Both the position numbers and the translations under genes were made by a program. Shown here piece after piece: positions 1 through 6,615 of a DNA stretch of 10,011 bases. Below the pieces are notes generated by a model that ran no database searches, was not told the origin of the DNA, and worked only from the letters and a program-made list of their open reading frames with translations. Origin of the DNA: an uncultured Eubacteriales bacterium (GTDB lineage: Bacteria; Bacillota; Clostridia; Christensenellales; CAG-138); NCBI GenBank assembly GCA_900547135.1, contig URFJ01000074.1:1-10011 (forward strand). Reading direction: 5' to 3'. Positions within the stretch are counted from its first letter, which is position 1. Each line of letters begins with the position of its first letter.

Positions 1-13
1 AGCATAGCACATT

Positions 14-44
14 ATTATACTTCCAATCATATAAAATCATTCAA
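14..44 (-). promoter_or_regulatory. Possible leftward promoter for a gene off the window
   Basis: On the minus strand TTGAAT (39-44) and TATAAT (14-19) are separated by 19 bases, longer than the ideal 17. The downstream gene would begin left of base 1, so nothing confirms it. In DNA this rich in A and T a TATAAT can occur by chance. A TAGTTGC motif lies just upstream at 50-56. Confidence 0.2.
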
Positions 45-127
45 GTATATAGTTGCAATCTATCACAAATAGTGTATCATAAAATATATGTAAATCAATG
101 ATAAATATCAATAACAAGGGGTAAGGG

Positions 128-181
128 ATGGAAAAGAATGAAAAGGCAATGTTTTATAGGGCTTTTCCAGCGCGAATATAA
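128..181 (+). CDS. Doubtful 17-residue reading frame
   Basis: An ATG at 128 opens a frame of 17 codons ending in TAA at 179-181, reading MEKNEKAMFYRAFPARI. AAGGGG at 116-121 lies 6 bases before the ATG and could serve as a ribosome binding site. No clear promoter precedes it, and it is about 300 bases from the next gene, so it does not look like an attenuator leader. It resembles no family I recognise. The length is well within chance, and it is listed only because of the spacing of the purine-rich tract. Confidence 0.12.
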   Translation: MEKNEKAMFYRAFPARI

Positions 182-421
182 CAAGGACGGTATTTAGTAT
201 TAAAGACTCAAAAAATGACAACCCACTGTTGTTTGACACCTTTTTGACACTCTAGCTTACAAGCAAAGATATAAATTGAGACAAAAACTTTCAAAAGAAA
301 AAGCAAACCCATTATTTAAGCTGCTTTCGGACTTTCAGTGCTTGCTGTAAAGTAATTTTGATCTATTTCAACAATAAAAAAGTGGTTATCTATATATAAT
401 GAAACAAAGCCGTAAAGTATA

Positions 422-450
422 TTGACCATTTAGGATTGAGTGGCTATAAT
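422..450 (+). promoter_or_regulatory. Sigma-A promoter of the MarR-ABC operon
   Basis: TTGACC at 422-427 and a perfect TATAAT at 445-450 are separated by exactly 17 bases. Five of six positions in the -35 and all six in the -10 match the vegetative consensus. Transcription should start near 456-458, inside the palindrome at 452-465. It is one of the strongest promoter matches in the window and gives a short leader of about 30 bases before the repressor start at 488. Confidence 0.82.
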
Positions 451-451
451 A

Positions 452-465
452 GTTGCGTTCGCAAC
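452..465. promoter_or_regulatory. Palindromic operator overlapping the transcription start
   Basis: GTTGCG-TT-CGCAAC is an inverted repeat with two perfect 6-base arms around a 2-base centre. It begins 2 bases after the TATAAT and covers the predicted +1. MarR-family dimers bind palindromes of this size and commonly repress by occupying the -10/+1 region of their own promoter. Binding by the MarR protein encoded just downstream is inferred from this position. The first 7 bases of the extended site, TAGTTGC, recur at 50-56. Confidence 0.7.
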
Positions 466-475
466 GAAGTTTGAT

Positions 476-479
476 GGAG
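476..479 (+). promoter_or_regulatory. Ribosome binding site that decides the MarR start
   Basis: GGAG lies 8 bases before the ATG at 488, good spacing for translation. It is only 2 bases before the in-frame ATG at 482, which is too close. The in-frame GTG at 440 lies inside the promoter, upstream of the predicted transcription start, so it cannot be used from this promoter. Confidence 0.6.
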
Positions 480-487
480 TAATGACA

Positions 488-940
488 ATGAGTTCTCTAA
501 CAAGATGCATCAGTGTAATAGCACGCTGTTCAGCCCTTAGGCGGTCACAGGCTTTTAAAAACCTAGGGATAACAGGATGCCAGCACACATATATACTCAA
601 CATATGTAGAAATCCAGGGATATCTCAGGAACAACTTGCCAACATAATATATATACATAAAAGCAATGTCGCAAGGCAGGTAGCGCTGCTGGATAAGGCA
701 GGCTTTTTAACTAGAGCGCCAAGTTCTCAAGATAAGCGGGTGATGCTGATTTATCCAACTGAGAAGGCCGAGGCTGCATACCCCGTAATTATGAAGGCGC
801 TGAAGGAATGGCATGACTATCTGATCATGGATTTATCAAAAGAGGAACAATTATTGTTGGAAGAGATGATGAACCATGTCATGTACAGGGCAAGGAGCTA
901 TATTGACGAGCATCCGGAAGAGAGTAGCGGCGAGATATGA
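488..940 (+). CDS. MarR-family transcriptional regulator, probable repressor of the adjacent ABC exporter
   Basis: Starting at the ATG at 488 this is a 150-residue protein, the usual MarR size. The winged helix-turn-helix spans about residues 36-90. The SQEQLANIIYIHKSNVARQV stretch at 46-65 holds the helix-turn-helix, with a recognition helix near 57-69. The wing follows around 76-90, with the family's typical D-x-R (D82, R84) ahead of a beta strand. A C-terminal helical region at 94-138 would form the dimer interface. Four cysteines (7, 14, 31 and 40) lie before or at the start of the DNA-binding domain, so redox sensing is possible but unproven. The stop overlaps the start of the first ABC gene (ATGA at 937-940), which ties the regulator to the exporter. 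It probably represses its own operon through the palindrome at 452-465. The ligand is unknown. A longer frame back to a GTG at 440 exists but is rejected on promoter grounds. Confidence 0.88.
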   Translation: MSSLTRCISVIARCSALRRSQAFKNLGITGCQHTYILNICRNPGISQEQLANIIYIHKSNVARQVALLDKAGFLTRAPSSQDKRVMLIYPTEKAEAAYPVIMKALKEWHDYLIMDLSKEEQLLLEEMMNHVMYRARSYIDEHPEESSGEI

Positions 941-2643
941 GAAGGATATTATCATATATCAGGCCCTATTTGAGACGAATGGGCATAGGCCTTTTAATAA
1001 AGTTTACTGGAACTATAATGGACCTGGCGCTTCCTTGGTGCTTAGCCTACATGATTGATGATGTTGTTCCTCTCAAAGACAGGGGACAGATCTATCTGTG
1101 GGGAGGGATGATGCTTGCGTTTAGCGCGATAGCCGTTATCAACAATATAGCCGCGAATCGCATGGCGTCGCGCGTGGCAAGGGATGCTACGCGAAATATC
1201 AGGCATGACCTTTATAACAGGATATCCATGTTATCATGCAGACAGTATGATGATGTTACTATTCCAAGCCTGATATCAAGGCTGACTTCCGATACGTACA
1301 ATATAAACAGGATGCTCGGAATGATGCAGCGTATAGGCGTTCGCGCGCCTATACTGCTTCTTGGAGGGGTTACTGTAACGCTGATATTGGATGCTAGACT
1401 GAGCTTGGTTTTATTATGCACTTTGCCACTGATTGGGCTAGGAATAGTCCTTATATCAAGAAAAGGTATACCATTATACAGCAAGCTTCAAAGAGCGGGC
1501 GACAAGATGGTACGCACGGTGAGGGATAATGTAACAGGAATCAGGGTTATAAAGGCGCTTTCCAAAACGGGGTATGAAAGGACCAGGTTTGAATCGGTAA
1601 ACGACGAGGTCGTGAATGCCGAAAAAAAAGCCGGCATGGTTATGGCGGCGACAAATCCCCTGATGAACATGCTTTTAAACGTTGGTCTTACCTTTGTAAT
1701 AGTAACCGGAGCGTTCCTGGTTCAGGACGGGATTAGCGAGCCTGGTAAAATTATAGCGTTTCTTACGTATTTTACCATTATTTTAAACGCAATGCTGTCA
1801 ATAAACCGTATATTCGTCATGTACTCGCAGGCAAGCGCTTCTGGAAAGAGAATAGCGGAGGTGCTGGATACGCCCTTTGATATGCCTTTAGGGGAAGCGG
1901 ATTCGATTGTCACGCAGGATCATATAAGATTTGAAAACGTAAGCTTTTCTTATAACAATGTGCAGGATTCGCTTACAGATATAGATTTTTCCCTTGGGCA
2001 CGGCGAAGTTTTAGGAGTTATGGGGGCGACAGGAAGCGGCAAAACCACACTTATACTGCTGTTGCAGAGGTTCTACGAGACAAGCAAAGGAACAGTGCGA
2101 ATCGATGGCAGGAACGTAAACTGTATCCCTGGCGATGAGCTTCACACCATGTTTGGTATAGCCTTTCAGAGCGACACTCTGTTTGCGGACACAATATGGG
2201 GAAATATAGACTTTGGGCGAGGGCTGCCGACTGAACGGATAGAGCTTGCCGCCAGGTGTGCTCAGGCATGTGAGTTCATAAGCTTGTTACCGGATGGATA
2301 TAACCATATGCTAACATCCAAAGCAACCAACCTTTCGGGAGGCCAAAAGCAACGTCTGCTTATAGCCCGCGCCTTGGCGGGGAACCCCAGAATATTAATA
2401 CTAGATGACTCAAGCAGCGCGCTTGACTACAGGACGGACGCAGCAATGCGTCAGGCGGTTAGGGAGAACTTCCCTGATACTACAACGATACTTATAGCCC
2501 AGAGGGTGAGTTCAGTTCGACACGCTGATAAAATTATTATGCTTGATGAGGGACGGATAGTAGGTGTTGGCTCCCATGAGCAGCTGATGGATACATGTCC
2601 GGTATATAGAGAAACCGCTAGAACCCAGATGGGGATGGAGTAA
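937..2643 (+). CDS. ABC exporter half-transporter, degenerate-site subunit of a heterodimer
   Basis: This is a 568-residue fused membrane/ATPase half-transporter of the type I exporter fold. Six membrane segments lie roughly at 16-40, 53-75, 133-152, 154-174, 243-262 and 270-292. The ATPase domain shows Walker A GATGSGKT (363-370), Q-loop Gln411, an intact signature LSGGQ (466-470), Walker B ILILDD (486-491) and D-loop SALD (494-497). Two catalytic positions are altered. The glutamate after Walker B is Asp491, and the switch-loop histidine is Gln522 (IAQR instead of IAHR). The same pair of changes marks the degenerate-site subunit of heterodimeric exporters such as Thermotoga TM287/288, and Asp at the glutamate position is also known in BmrCD and LmrCD. 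It should therefore pair with the next gene product in the cytoplasmic membrane and export drugs, lipids or peptides; the substrate is not evident. The start overlaps the marR stop and has only a weak purine-rich tract, so translation is probably coupled. Confidence 0.93.
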   Translation: MRRILSYIRPYLRRMGIGLLIKFTGTIMDLALPWCLAYMIDDVVPLKDRGQIYLWGGMMLAFSAIAVINNIAANRMASRVARDATRNIRHDLYNRISMLSCRQYDDVTIPSLISRLTSDTYNINRMLGMMQRIGVRAPILLLGGVTVTLILDARLSLVLLCTLPLIGLGIVLISRKGIPLYSKLQRAGDKMVRTVRDNVTGIRVIKALSKTGYERTRFESVNDEVVNAEKKAGMVMAATNPLMNMLLNVGLTFVIVTGAFLVQDGISEPGKIIAFLTYFTIILNAMLSINRIFVMYSQASASGKRIAEVLDTPFDMPLGEADSIVTQDHIRFENVSFSYNNVQDSLTDIDFSLGHGEVLGVMGATGSGKTTLILLLQRFYETSKGTVRIDGRNVNCIPGDELHTMFGIAFQSDTLFADTIWGNIDFGRGLPTERIELAARCAQACEFISLLPDGYNHMLTSKATNLSGGQKQRLLIARALAGNPRILILDDSSSALDYRTDAAMRQAVRENFPDTTTILIAQRVSSVRHADKIIMLDEGRIVGVGSHEQLMDTCPVYRETARTQMGME

Positions 2644-2646
2644 GCT

Positions 2647-4416
2647 ATGCCTAGAAACGATAATCCAAGGGAAAAGCCACGTGATCCAAAAAAGGTGTTA
2701 ATACGCCTTGGCCAATATATGCTCAGATATAAATGGCTGCTGTTAATTGCAATAATACTGAGTTTTGGAAGTAACCTGCTCCAACTGGTGGGACCCATGC
2801 TGTCTGGTTATGCTATAAATGCAATAGAGCCAGGACCAGGGAATGTAAATTTCCAACAGGTATTTCATTATGCTGGGCTGATGCTTTGCTTTTTTGCCGT
2901 ATCATCTATTCTTGGCTATGCGCTTTCCATTCTAATGATACATATAAGCCAAAAGATCGTGTTTAACATGCGAAAGGATGTGTTTAATAAGCTGATGGAG
3001 CTTCCGGTAAGCTTTTTTGATAAATACCAAACGGGGGATATCCTTAGCCGAATCTCATATGATATCGACACGGTAAATACATCGCTGTCAAACGACCTTG
3101 TTCAGATACTAACAAGCGCTATAACTGTAGTAGGCTCTCTTGCAATGATGATAAGTTTATCACCCAAGCTTGTGCTTGTATTTGCGGTTACGGTTCCCAT
3201 GTCGGTCGTATTCACCAGATATATGACTAGAAAGGTAAGGCCGCTTTTCAGGACTCGTTCGGCAAAGCTTGGCGAACTCAACGGCTTTGTCGAGGAGATG
3301 GTATCCAGTCAAAAAACGATACGAGCGTATAACAGCGAGCAGGTCATAATAGGAAGGTTTGACAATTTTAATGATGCTGCGGTGGAAGCCTATTATAAGG
3401 CCGACTATTATGGAAGCATGACCGGACCTTCGGTCAACTTCATCAACAATCTGTCGCTTTCGTTGATCAGCGTATGCGGCGCGCTGATGTATCTGAGCGG
3501 ACAGCTTACGCTGGGAAATGTGTCATCGTTCGTGCTGTATTCAAGAAAGTTTTCAGGGCCGATAAACGAGGCGGCAAATATATTAAGTGAGCTGCAATCG
3601 GCTAGCGCGGCGGCCGAGCGTATATTCCGTCTTCTTGACGAACCTGTTGAACCCGTTGATGAACCTGACGCAGCAGAACTGAAACATGATGGGGGAGAGG
3701 TACGCGTTGAAAACGTGGATTTCGGATATGAGCAGGGGAAACTTGTGCTGCAAAACCTCAGCCTGCTGGCTAGTCCTGGAAAGCTAATAGCCATCGTTGG
3801 TCCCACCGGGTCTGGAAAAACTACTCTAATAAACCTTCTTATGCGCTTTTACGACCCTAACTCGGGATCAATAACAATAGACAAAACGGACATAAAAAGG
3901 TTGACCAGGAGCAGTCTGAGGGGTTCTTATGCCATGGTTCTGCAGGACACATGGCTTTTTAACGGTACAATATTTGAAAATATAGCCTATGGATGCGACG
4001 GCGCGACAAGGGAACAGGTGGAATCTGCCGCAAAGGCAGCAAGGATACACAGGTCGATAATGCAGCTCCCTGATGGATATGATACGCTTCTTACCGAGGA
4101 CGGCGTAAATATATCCAAAGGGCAAAAACAGCTTTTAACCATTGCAAGGGCAATGCTTCAGGACGCGAACATGCTGATCCTTGACGAGGCGACCTCAAAC
4201 GTCGACACGCGTACGGAGCTTCAGATACAGTCTGCAATGCGCAAGCTCATGGAGAATAAAACCTGCTTTGTAATTGCGCACAGGTTGTCTACAATACAAA
4301 ATGCAGACCTGATTCTGGTAGTGCGCGATGGGCGGATCGTTGAACAGGGAAGACATGAAGATTTGCTTGATATGAAGGGATTTTATTCACAGCTCTACCA
4401 CGCACAGTTTGAATAG
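2647..4416 (+). CDS. ABC exporter half-transporter, catalytic subunit of the heterodimer
   Basis: This 589-residue half-transporter is the partner of the preceding gene, which it follows by 3 bases. GGAG at 2637-2640 lies 6 bases before its ATG. Six membrane segments lie near 31-55, 75-100, 152-170, 172-192, 264-285 and 289-305. The ATPase domain has Walker A GPTGSGKT (385-392), Q-loop Gln433, Walker B MLILDE (509-514) with catalytic Glu514, D-loop SNVD (517-520) and switch His545 (IAHRLST). Its signature is ISKGQ (489-493) instead of LSGGQ. In a head-to-tail dimer, this defective signature faces the altered Walker B of the first subunit. Its own intact Walker motifs face the first subunit's intact LSGGQ. 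The result is one active and one degenerate ATP site, as in TM287/288, BmrCD and LmrCD. A charged, proline-rich N-terminus of about 25 residues precedes the first membrane segment. No strong plus-strand terminator is visible after the stop. Confidence 0.94.
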   Translation: MPRNDNPREKPRDPKKVLIRLGQYMLRYKWLLLIAIILSFGSNLLQLVGPMLSGYAINAIEPGPGNVNFQQVFHYAGLMLCFFAVSSILGYALSILMIHISQKIVFNMRKDVFNKLMELPVSFFDKYQTGDILSRISYDIDTVNTSLSNDLVQILTSAITVVGSLAMMISLSPKLVLVFAVTVPMSVVFTRYMTRKVRPLFRTRSAKLGELNGFVEEMVSSQKTIRAYNSEQVIIGRFDNFNDAAVEAYYKADYYGSMTGPSVNFINNLSLSLISVCGALMYLSGQLTLGNVSSFVLYSRKFSGPINEAANILSELQSASAAAERIFRLLDEPVEPVDEPDAAELKHDGGEVRVENVDFGYEQGKLVLQNLSLLASPGKLIAIVGPTGSGKTTLINLLMRFYDPNSGSITIDKTDIKRLTRSSLRGSYAMVLQDTWLFNGTIFENIAYGCDGATREQVESAAKAARIHRSIMQLPDGYDTLLTEDGVNISKGQKQLLTIARAMLQDANMLILDEATSNVDTRTELQIQSAMRKLMENKTCFVIAHRLSTIQNADLILVVRDGRIVEQGRHEDLLDMKGFYSQLYHAQFE

Positions 4417-4435
4417 CGAATAGAAGCTGGCACCT

Positions 4436-4454
4436 AAAAAAGAGGCGCTTGCCT
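4436..4454 (-). terminator. Weak intrinsic terminator after yunB
   Basis: Read on the minus strand, AGGC-AAGC-GCCT forms a 4-base-pair hairpin (4443-4454) followed after one C by six T residues (4436-4441). It lies about 58 bases past the yunB stop, in the convergent gap to the ABC operon. The stem is short, so efficiency is doubtful. No comparable hairpin with a T run is seen for the plus strand. Confidence 0.4.
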
Positions 4455-4512
4455 ATTATAGCAATAGCTTTCGAGCGGCATAAGCTTTCGTCCGTTAGCT
4501 TAATACGTTAAA

Positions 4513-5199
4513 TTACGGTAGATCTGTTGGAATGAGGTTAAGCATATCCTCCTCATTTGTAACGTTCGTATATACCTGGGGAATGTCGCCCACGATCACG
4601 CCTTCAGCCACGGCTATTTCGGCGCTTACGGTAATATCCTCCCATACGCTTGGCAAAATCAGCTTAAGAGAGGCAGTGAGCCGTACTTTTATCCTGTATA
4701 GCGTCTGATTAATTCCAGCCGATTTGAGCTCGGAAGTAAATACGCTTACCACACTTCCAGTAGGCTCAAATTTTACCTTTATATCAGGCCCCACTCCAGC
4801 CAGGAATGGAATATTGGTTAATGTACCAATCGGTATGGCGATACCCTGTTCTCCGATCTCTGCAATACGTTTCTGCGCCGACTCACTGCTGGATGCGGCT
4901 AGGGTATTCATTTTAGCGGTATCCGCGTGGAGCATGTATACATTGCCGGAAGTATTGTTCATAGATATAAGCTGGGCATATACTTCGTCTTTCGACATAG
5001 CCTCAAGTATAGACTCGTTCAGCGCTGTGGATGTTAGCGAGGTTATCCTTGCTTCTGCAAGGGAAAGAGCTGCGGGGTTCATGTTTATCCCGACTGAGAT
5101 GAATATGGCAGAAAATACGACAACTAGAAACACAAGAACTATAAGCAGCCGTTTTCTCACATAACGCCATCTGTGATGCTTTCTTTTTCTGGTTTCCAT
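4513..5199 (-). CDS. yunB: Sporulation protein YunB
   Basis: From the ATG at 5199-5197 this is a 228-residue protein, a little shorter than the roughly 250-residue Bacillus subtilis YunB. A very basic N-terminus (METRKRKHHRWRYVRKR) precedes one hydrophobic segment at about 18-37, so the rest should lie outside the cytoplasm. Family-like stretches include IPIGTLTNIPFLAGVGPD (122-139), ELKSAGINQTLYRIKVRL (157-174) and AVAEGVIVGDIPQVYTNV (196-213). In B. subtilis, yunB is expressed in the mother cell under sigma-E and is needed for efficient sporulation; its biochemical activity is unknown. The frame is open back to a TTG at 5274, but that start has no ribosome binding site and lies upstream of the likely promoter start. 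GGAGG (5204-5208) precedes the chosen ATG by 4 bases. The gene appears to be transcribed alone, between a terminator and the convergent ABC operon. Confidence 0.85.
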   Translation of the reverse strand: METRKRKHHRWRYVRKRLLIVLVFLVVVFSAIFISVGINMNPAALSLAEARITSLTSTALNESILEAMSKDEVYAQLISMNNTSGNVYMLHADTAKMNTLAASSSESAQKRIAEIGEQGIAIPIGTLTNIPFLAGVGPDIKVKFEPTGSVVSVFTSELKSAGINQTLYRIKVRLTASLKLILPSVWEDITVSAEIAVAEGVIVGDIPQVYTNVTNEEDMLNLIPTDLP

Positions 5200-5203
5200 G
5201 CTG

Positions 5204-5208
5204 CCTCC
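5204..5208 (-). promoter_or_regulatory. Ribosome binding site supporting the yunB start
   Basis: On the minus strand GGAGG lies 4 bases before the ATG at 5199. The spacing is slightly short, but this is the only good Shine-Dalgarno sequence near any possible start of this gene. Confidence 0.55.
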
Positions 5209-5242
5209 ATGCGGCTCAGCCGGGCATAAGGGTGGTATCATC

Positions 5243-5272
5243 ATTATATGCTTAAAGAACCATGGATGATAC
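5243..5272 (-). promoter_or_regulatory. Possible sigma-E promoter of yunB
   Basis: On the minus strand GTATCAT (5266-5272) and CATATAAT (5243-5250) are separated by 15 bases. CATATAAT is one base from the CATACAAT form of the sigma-E -10. The -35 keeps the ATA-like core only loosely. Transcription would start near 5235, about 36 bases before the chosen yunB ATG and downstream of the longer TTG start. The known sigma-E control of yunB in Bacillus makes this reading more likely than a vegetative promoter. Confidence 0.42.
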
Positions 5273-5305
5273 AAAAAATTGCCCCCTTGGGATAACCAAA
5301 GGAGC
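5273..5305 (-). terminator. Intrinsic terminator after pepT
   Basis: On the minus strand GCTCCTTTGG-TTATC-CCAAGGGGGC forms a 10-base-pair stem with two G-T pairs and a 5-base loop (5281-5305), followed by AA and six T residues (5273-5278). It begins 14 bases after the pepT stop. It is the best terminator in the window and should isolate yunB from pepT transcription. Confidence 0.85.
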
Positions 5306-5319
5306 TGAGCGTGTAAGTA

Positions 5320-6534
5320 TCAGTCTGCCATCCTTTTCACTATACCCAGCAGTATATCAACCGTCCTATCCATTGACTGAACCGGTATATACTCATATCT
5401 GCCGTGAAAGTTTTCCCCTCCTGTACAGAGATTTGGGCAAGGAAGCCCCATAAATGAAAGCCGGGCACCGTCGGTGCCCCCGCGTACCGGCGTAATAATA
5501 GGCTCTATCCCCAAGCCGCGCATAACCGCGCACGCACTATCGATCAGATGCATATGTGGCAACAGCTTTTCTTTCATATTATAATATGAATCAGTAATAT
5601 CTATTTCCATAGTGCCATTCCCATATTTAGTATTGATGTACTCGGCCCCTAATTTCATAAGTTCTTTCATATGTTCAAGCTTACGCCTGTCATGATCACG
5701 AATTATATACTCCATCCTTGTGCTTTCAACGCAGCCTTCAAAGGACGTAAGATGGATAAATCCCTCATACCCGTCCGTATACTCGGGCCTGGCGGCCGAA
5801 GGGAGCATGCTGTCATATTCATTGGCTACATGAATGGAATTTACCATCTTCCCCTTTGCCTCGCCCGGATGTATACCGCGGCCGTTTATTTTAATTTTAA
5901 CACCGGAAGCGTTAAAGTTCTCATATTCAATCGAGCCTAGCTCCCCTCCGTCAACCGTATATGCATAATCCGCGCCAAAGCCTTCTACATCAAACATATC
6001 CGCGCCCTTTCCCACTTCTTCATCGGGACTAAAGCCAATACATATATCGCCGTGCCTGATTTCAGGGCTGCTCATAAGTATCTCTGCAAGGGTCATTATC
6101 TCGGCTATTCCCGCCTTATCGTCGGCGCCTAGTAGCGTAGTACCGTCGGTAACGATTAAATCCTGGCCAACATACCTTTTTAGCGATGGAAAATCCGATG
6201 CTAAGAGTACGGTATGCTCATTAAGCTTTATATCCATTCCATCGTATTGCCTTACAATACGTGGGCAGACGTTAGCCCCGGGCGCATCGGGGGAGGTATC
6301 CATATGAGCTATAAAGCCTAAAACGGGAACACCGTTGGTATTGGCTTCAATCCTTGCATATACGTATCCATGGTTATCCATATGCGCATTTTTGATTCCA
6401 ATGGCCTTCAGCTCGCTTACAAGCTCCTCAGCAAGCAACTTTTGCTTTTCCGTGCTGGGAATTGTATCCTGATCGTGCATTGATGCCGTATCAAAGGATA
6501 CATATTTCAAAAAGCGTTCCACTACAGTTGTCAT
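5320..6534 (-). CDS. pepT: Tripeptide aminopeptidase PepT (peptidase T, M20 family)
   Basis: This 404-residue cytoplasmic enzyme removes the N-terminal residue from tripeptides using two zinc ions; PepT proteins are usually 405-410 residues. All expected metal and catalytic positions are present: His77 and Asp79 in HMDTSPD, the bridging Asp139 in GADDKAG, the general base Glu172 and the ligand Glu173 in DEEVG, Asp195 in YTVDGG, and His377 in FHGRYEY near the C-terminus. RGGTDGARL (351-359) is another family signature. The lid or dimerisation domain lies at about 210-320, between the two halves of the catalytic domain. The ATG at 6534 is supported by AGGAG about 9 bases upstream and by the family's usual N-terminus. 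The gene has its own extended -10 promoter and a strong terminator, so it is probably monocistronic. It is divergent from yicC and serves peptide catabolism. Confidence 0.95.
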   Translation of the reverse strand: MTTVVERFLKYVSFDTASMHDQDTIPSTEKQKLLAEELVSELKAIGIKNAHMDNHGYVYARIEANTNGVPVLGFIAHMDTSPDAPGANVCPRIVRQYDGMDIKLNEHTVLLASDFPSLKRYVGQDLIVTDGTTLLGADDKAGIAEIMTLAEILMSSPEIRHGDICIGFSPDEEVGKGADMFDVEGFGADYAYTVDGGELGSIEYENFNASGVKIKINGRGIHPGEAKGKMVNSIHVANEYDSMLPSAARPEYTDGYEGFIHLTSFEGCVESTRMEYIIRDHDRRKLEHMKELMKLGAEYINTKYGNGTMEIDITDSYYNMKEKLLPHMHLIDSACAVMRGLGIEPIITPVRGGTDGARLSFMGLPCPNLCTGGENFHGRYEYIPVQSMDRTVDILLGIVKRMAD

Positions 6535-6567
6535 TATGTCCGGCTCCTTTAAAATCTTAATAAAGCT

Positions 6568-6576
6568 ATTATATCA
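6568..6576 (-). promoter_or_regulatory. Extended -10 promoter of pepT
   Basis: On the minus strand TGATATAAT gives a perfect -10 hexamer (6568-6573) preceded by the TGn extension (6574-6576). The expected -35 position holds GTCGCT, a poor match, which the TGn element can compensate for. Transcription would start near 6561, leaving a leader of about 27 bases that holds the AGGAG. Confidence 0.6.
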
Positions 6577-6615
6577 TGGTTTGATATAGAAGCGACCATC
6601 GGCAAATAAGTTTGA

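Larger units (their letters stand above)
1..421. other. AT-rich stretch without a convincing gene
   Basis: No open reading frame of gene-like length or composition is visible on either strand. The stretch holds a few weak signals: a TATAAT on the minus strand at 14-19, a TAGTTGC motif at 50-56 that matches the left half of the MarR operator at 450-456, a 17-codon reading frame at 128-181 behind a purine-rich AAGGGG, a small ACAAC/GTTGT inverted repeat at 218-232, and two copies of TTGACAC 11 bases apart (233-239 and 244-250). It is most likely the regulatory space between the MarR-ABC operon and a gene beyond the left edge, possibly divergent. Confidence 0.6.

Noticed and set aside
218..232. 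ACAAC-CCACT-GTTGT hairpin as a terminator
   Set aside because: The stem is only 5 base pairs and is not followed directly by a T run.
395..400. TATAAT upstream of the MarR promoter
   Set aside because: It lies in a run of TA repeats, and the region 16-18 bases upstream has no -35-like hexamer. The promoter at 422-450 is much better and closer to the gene.
3408..3806. Open frame of 132 codons on the minus strand inside the second ABC gene
   Set aside because: It lies wholly within a gene with unmistakable ABC motifs, has a low-complexity Ser/Arg-rich translation and no ribosome binding site of its own.
4466..4502. Repeated AGCTTTCG (4466-4473 and 4483-4490) and TAAGCT/AGCTTA inverted repeat in the convergent gap
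   Set aside because: The copies are short and only two, and the hairpin has a 10-base loop and no T run. It is not enough to call a mobile-element remnant or a terminator for the ABC operon.
5671..5940. Open frame of 89 codons on the plus strand inside pepT
   Set aside because: pepT on the minus strand has all its zinc-binding residues in order across this stretch. The plus-strand translation has no recognisable domain.
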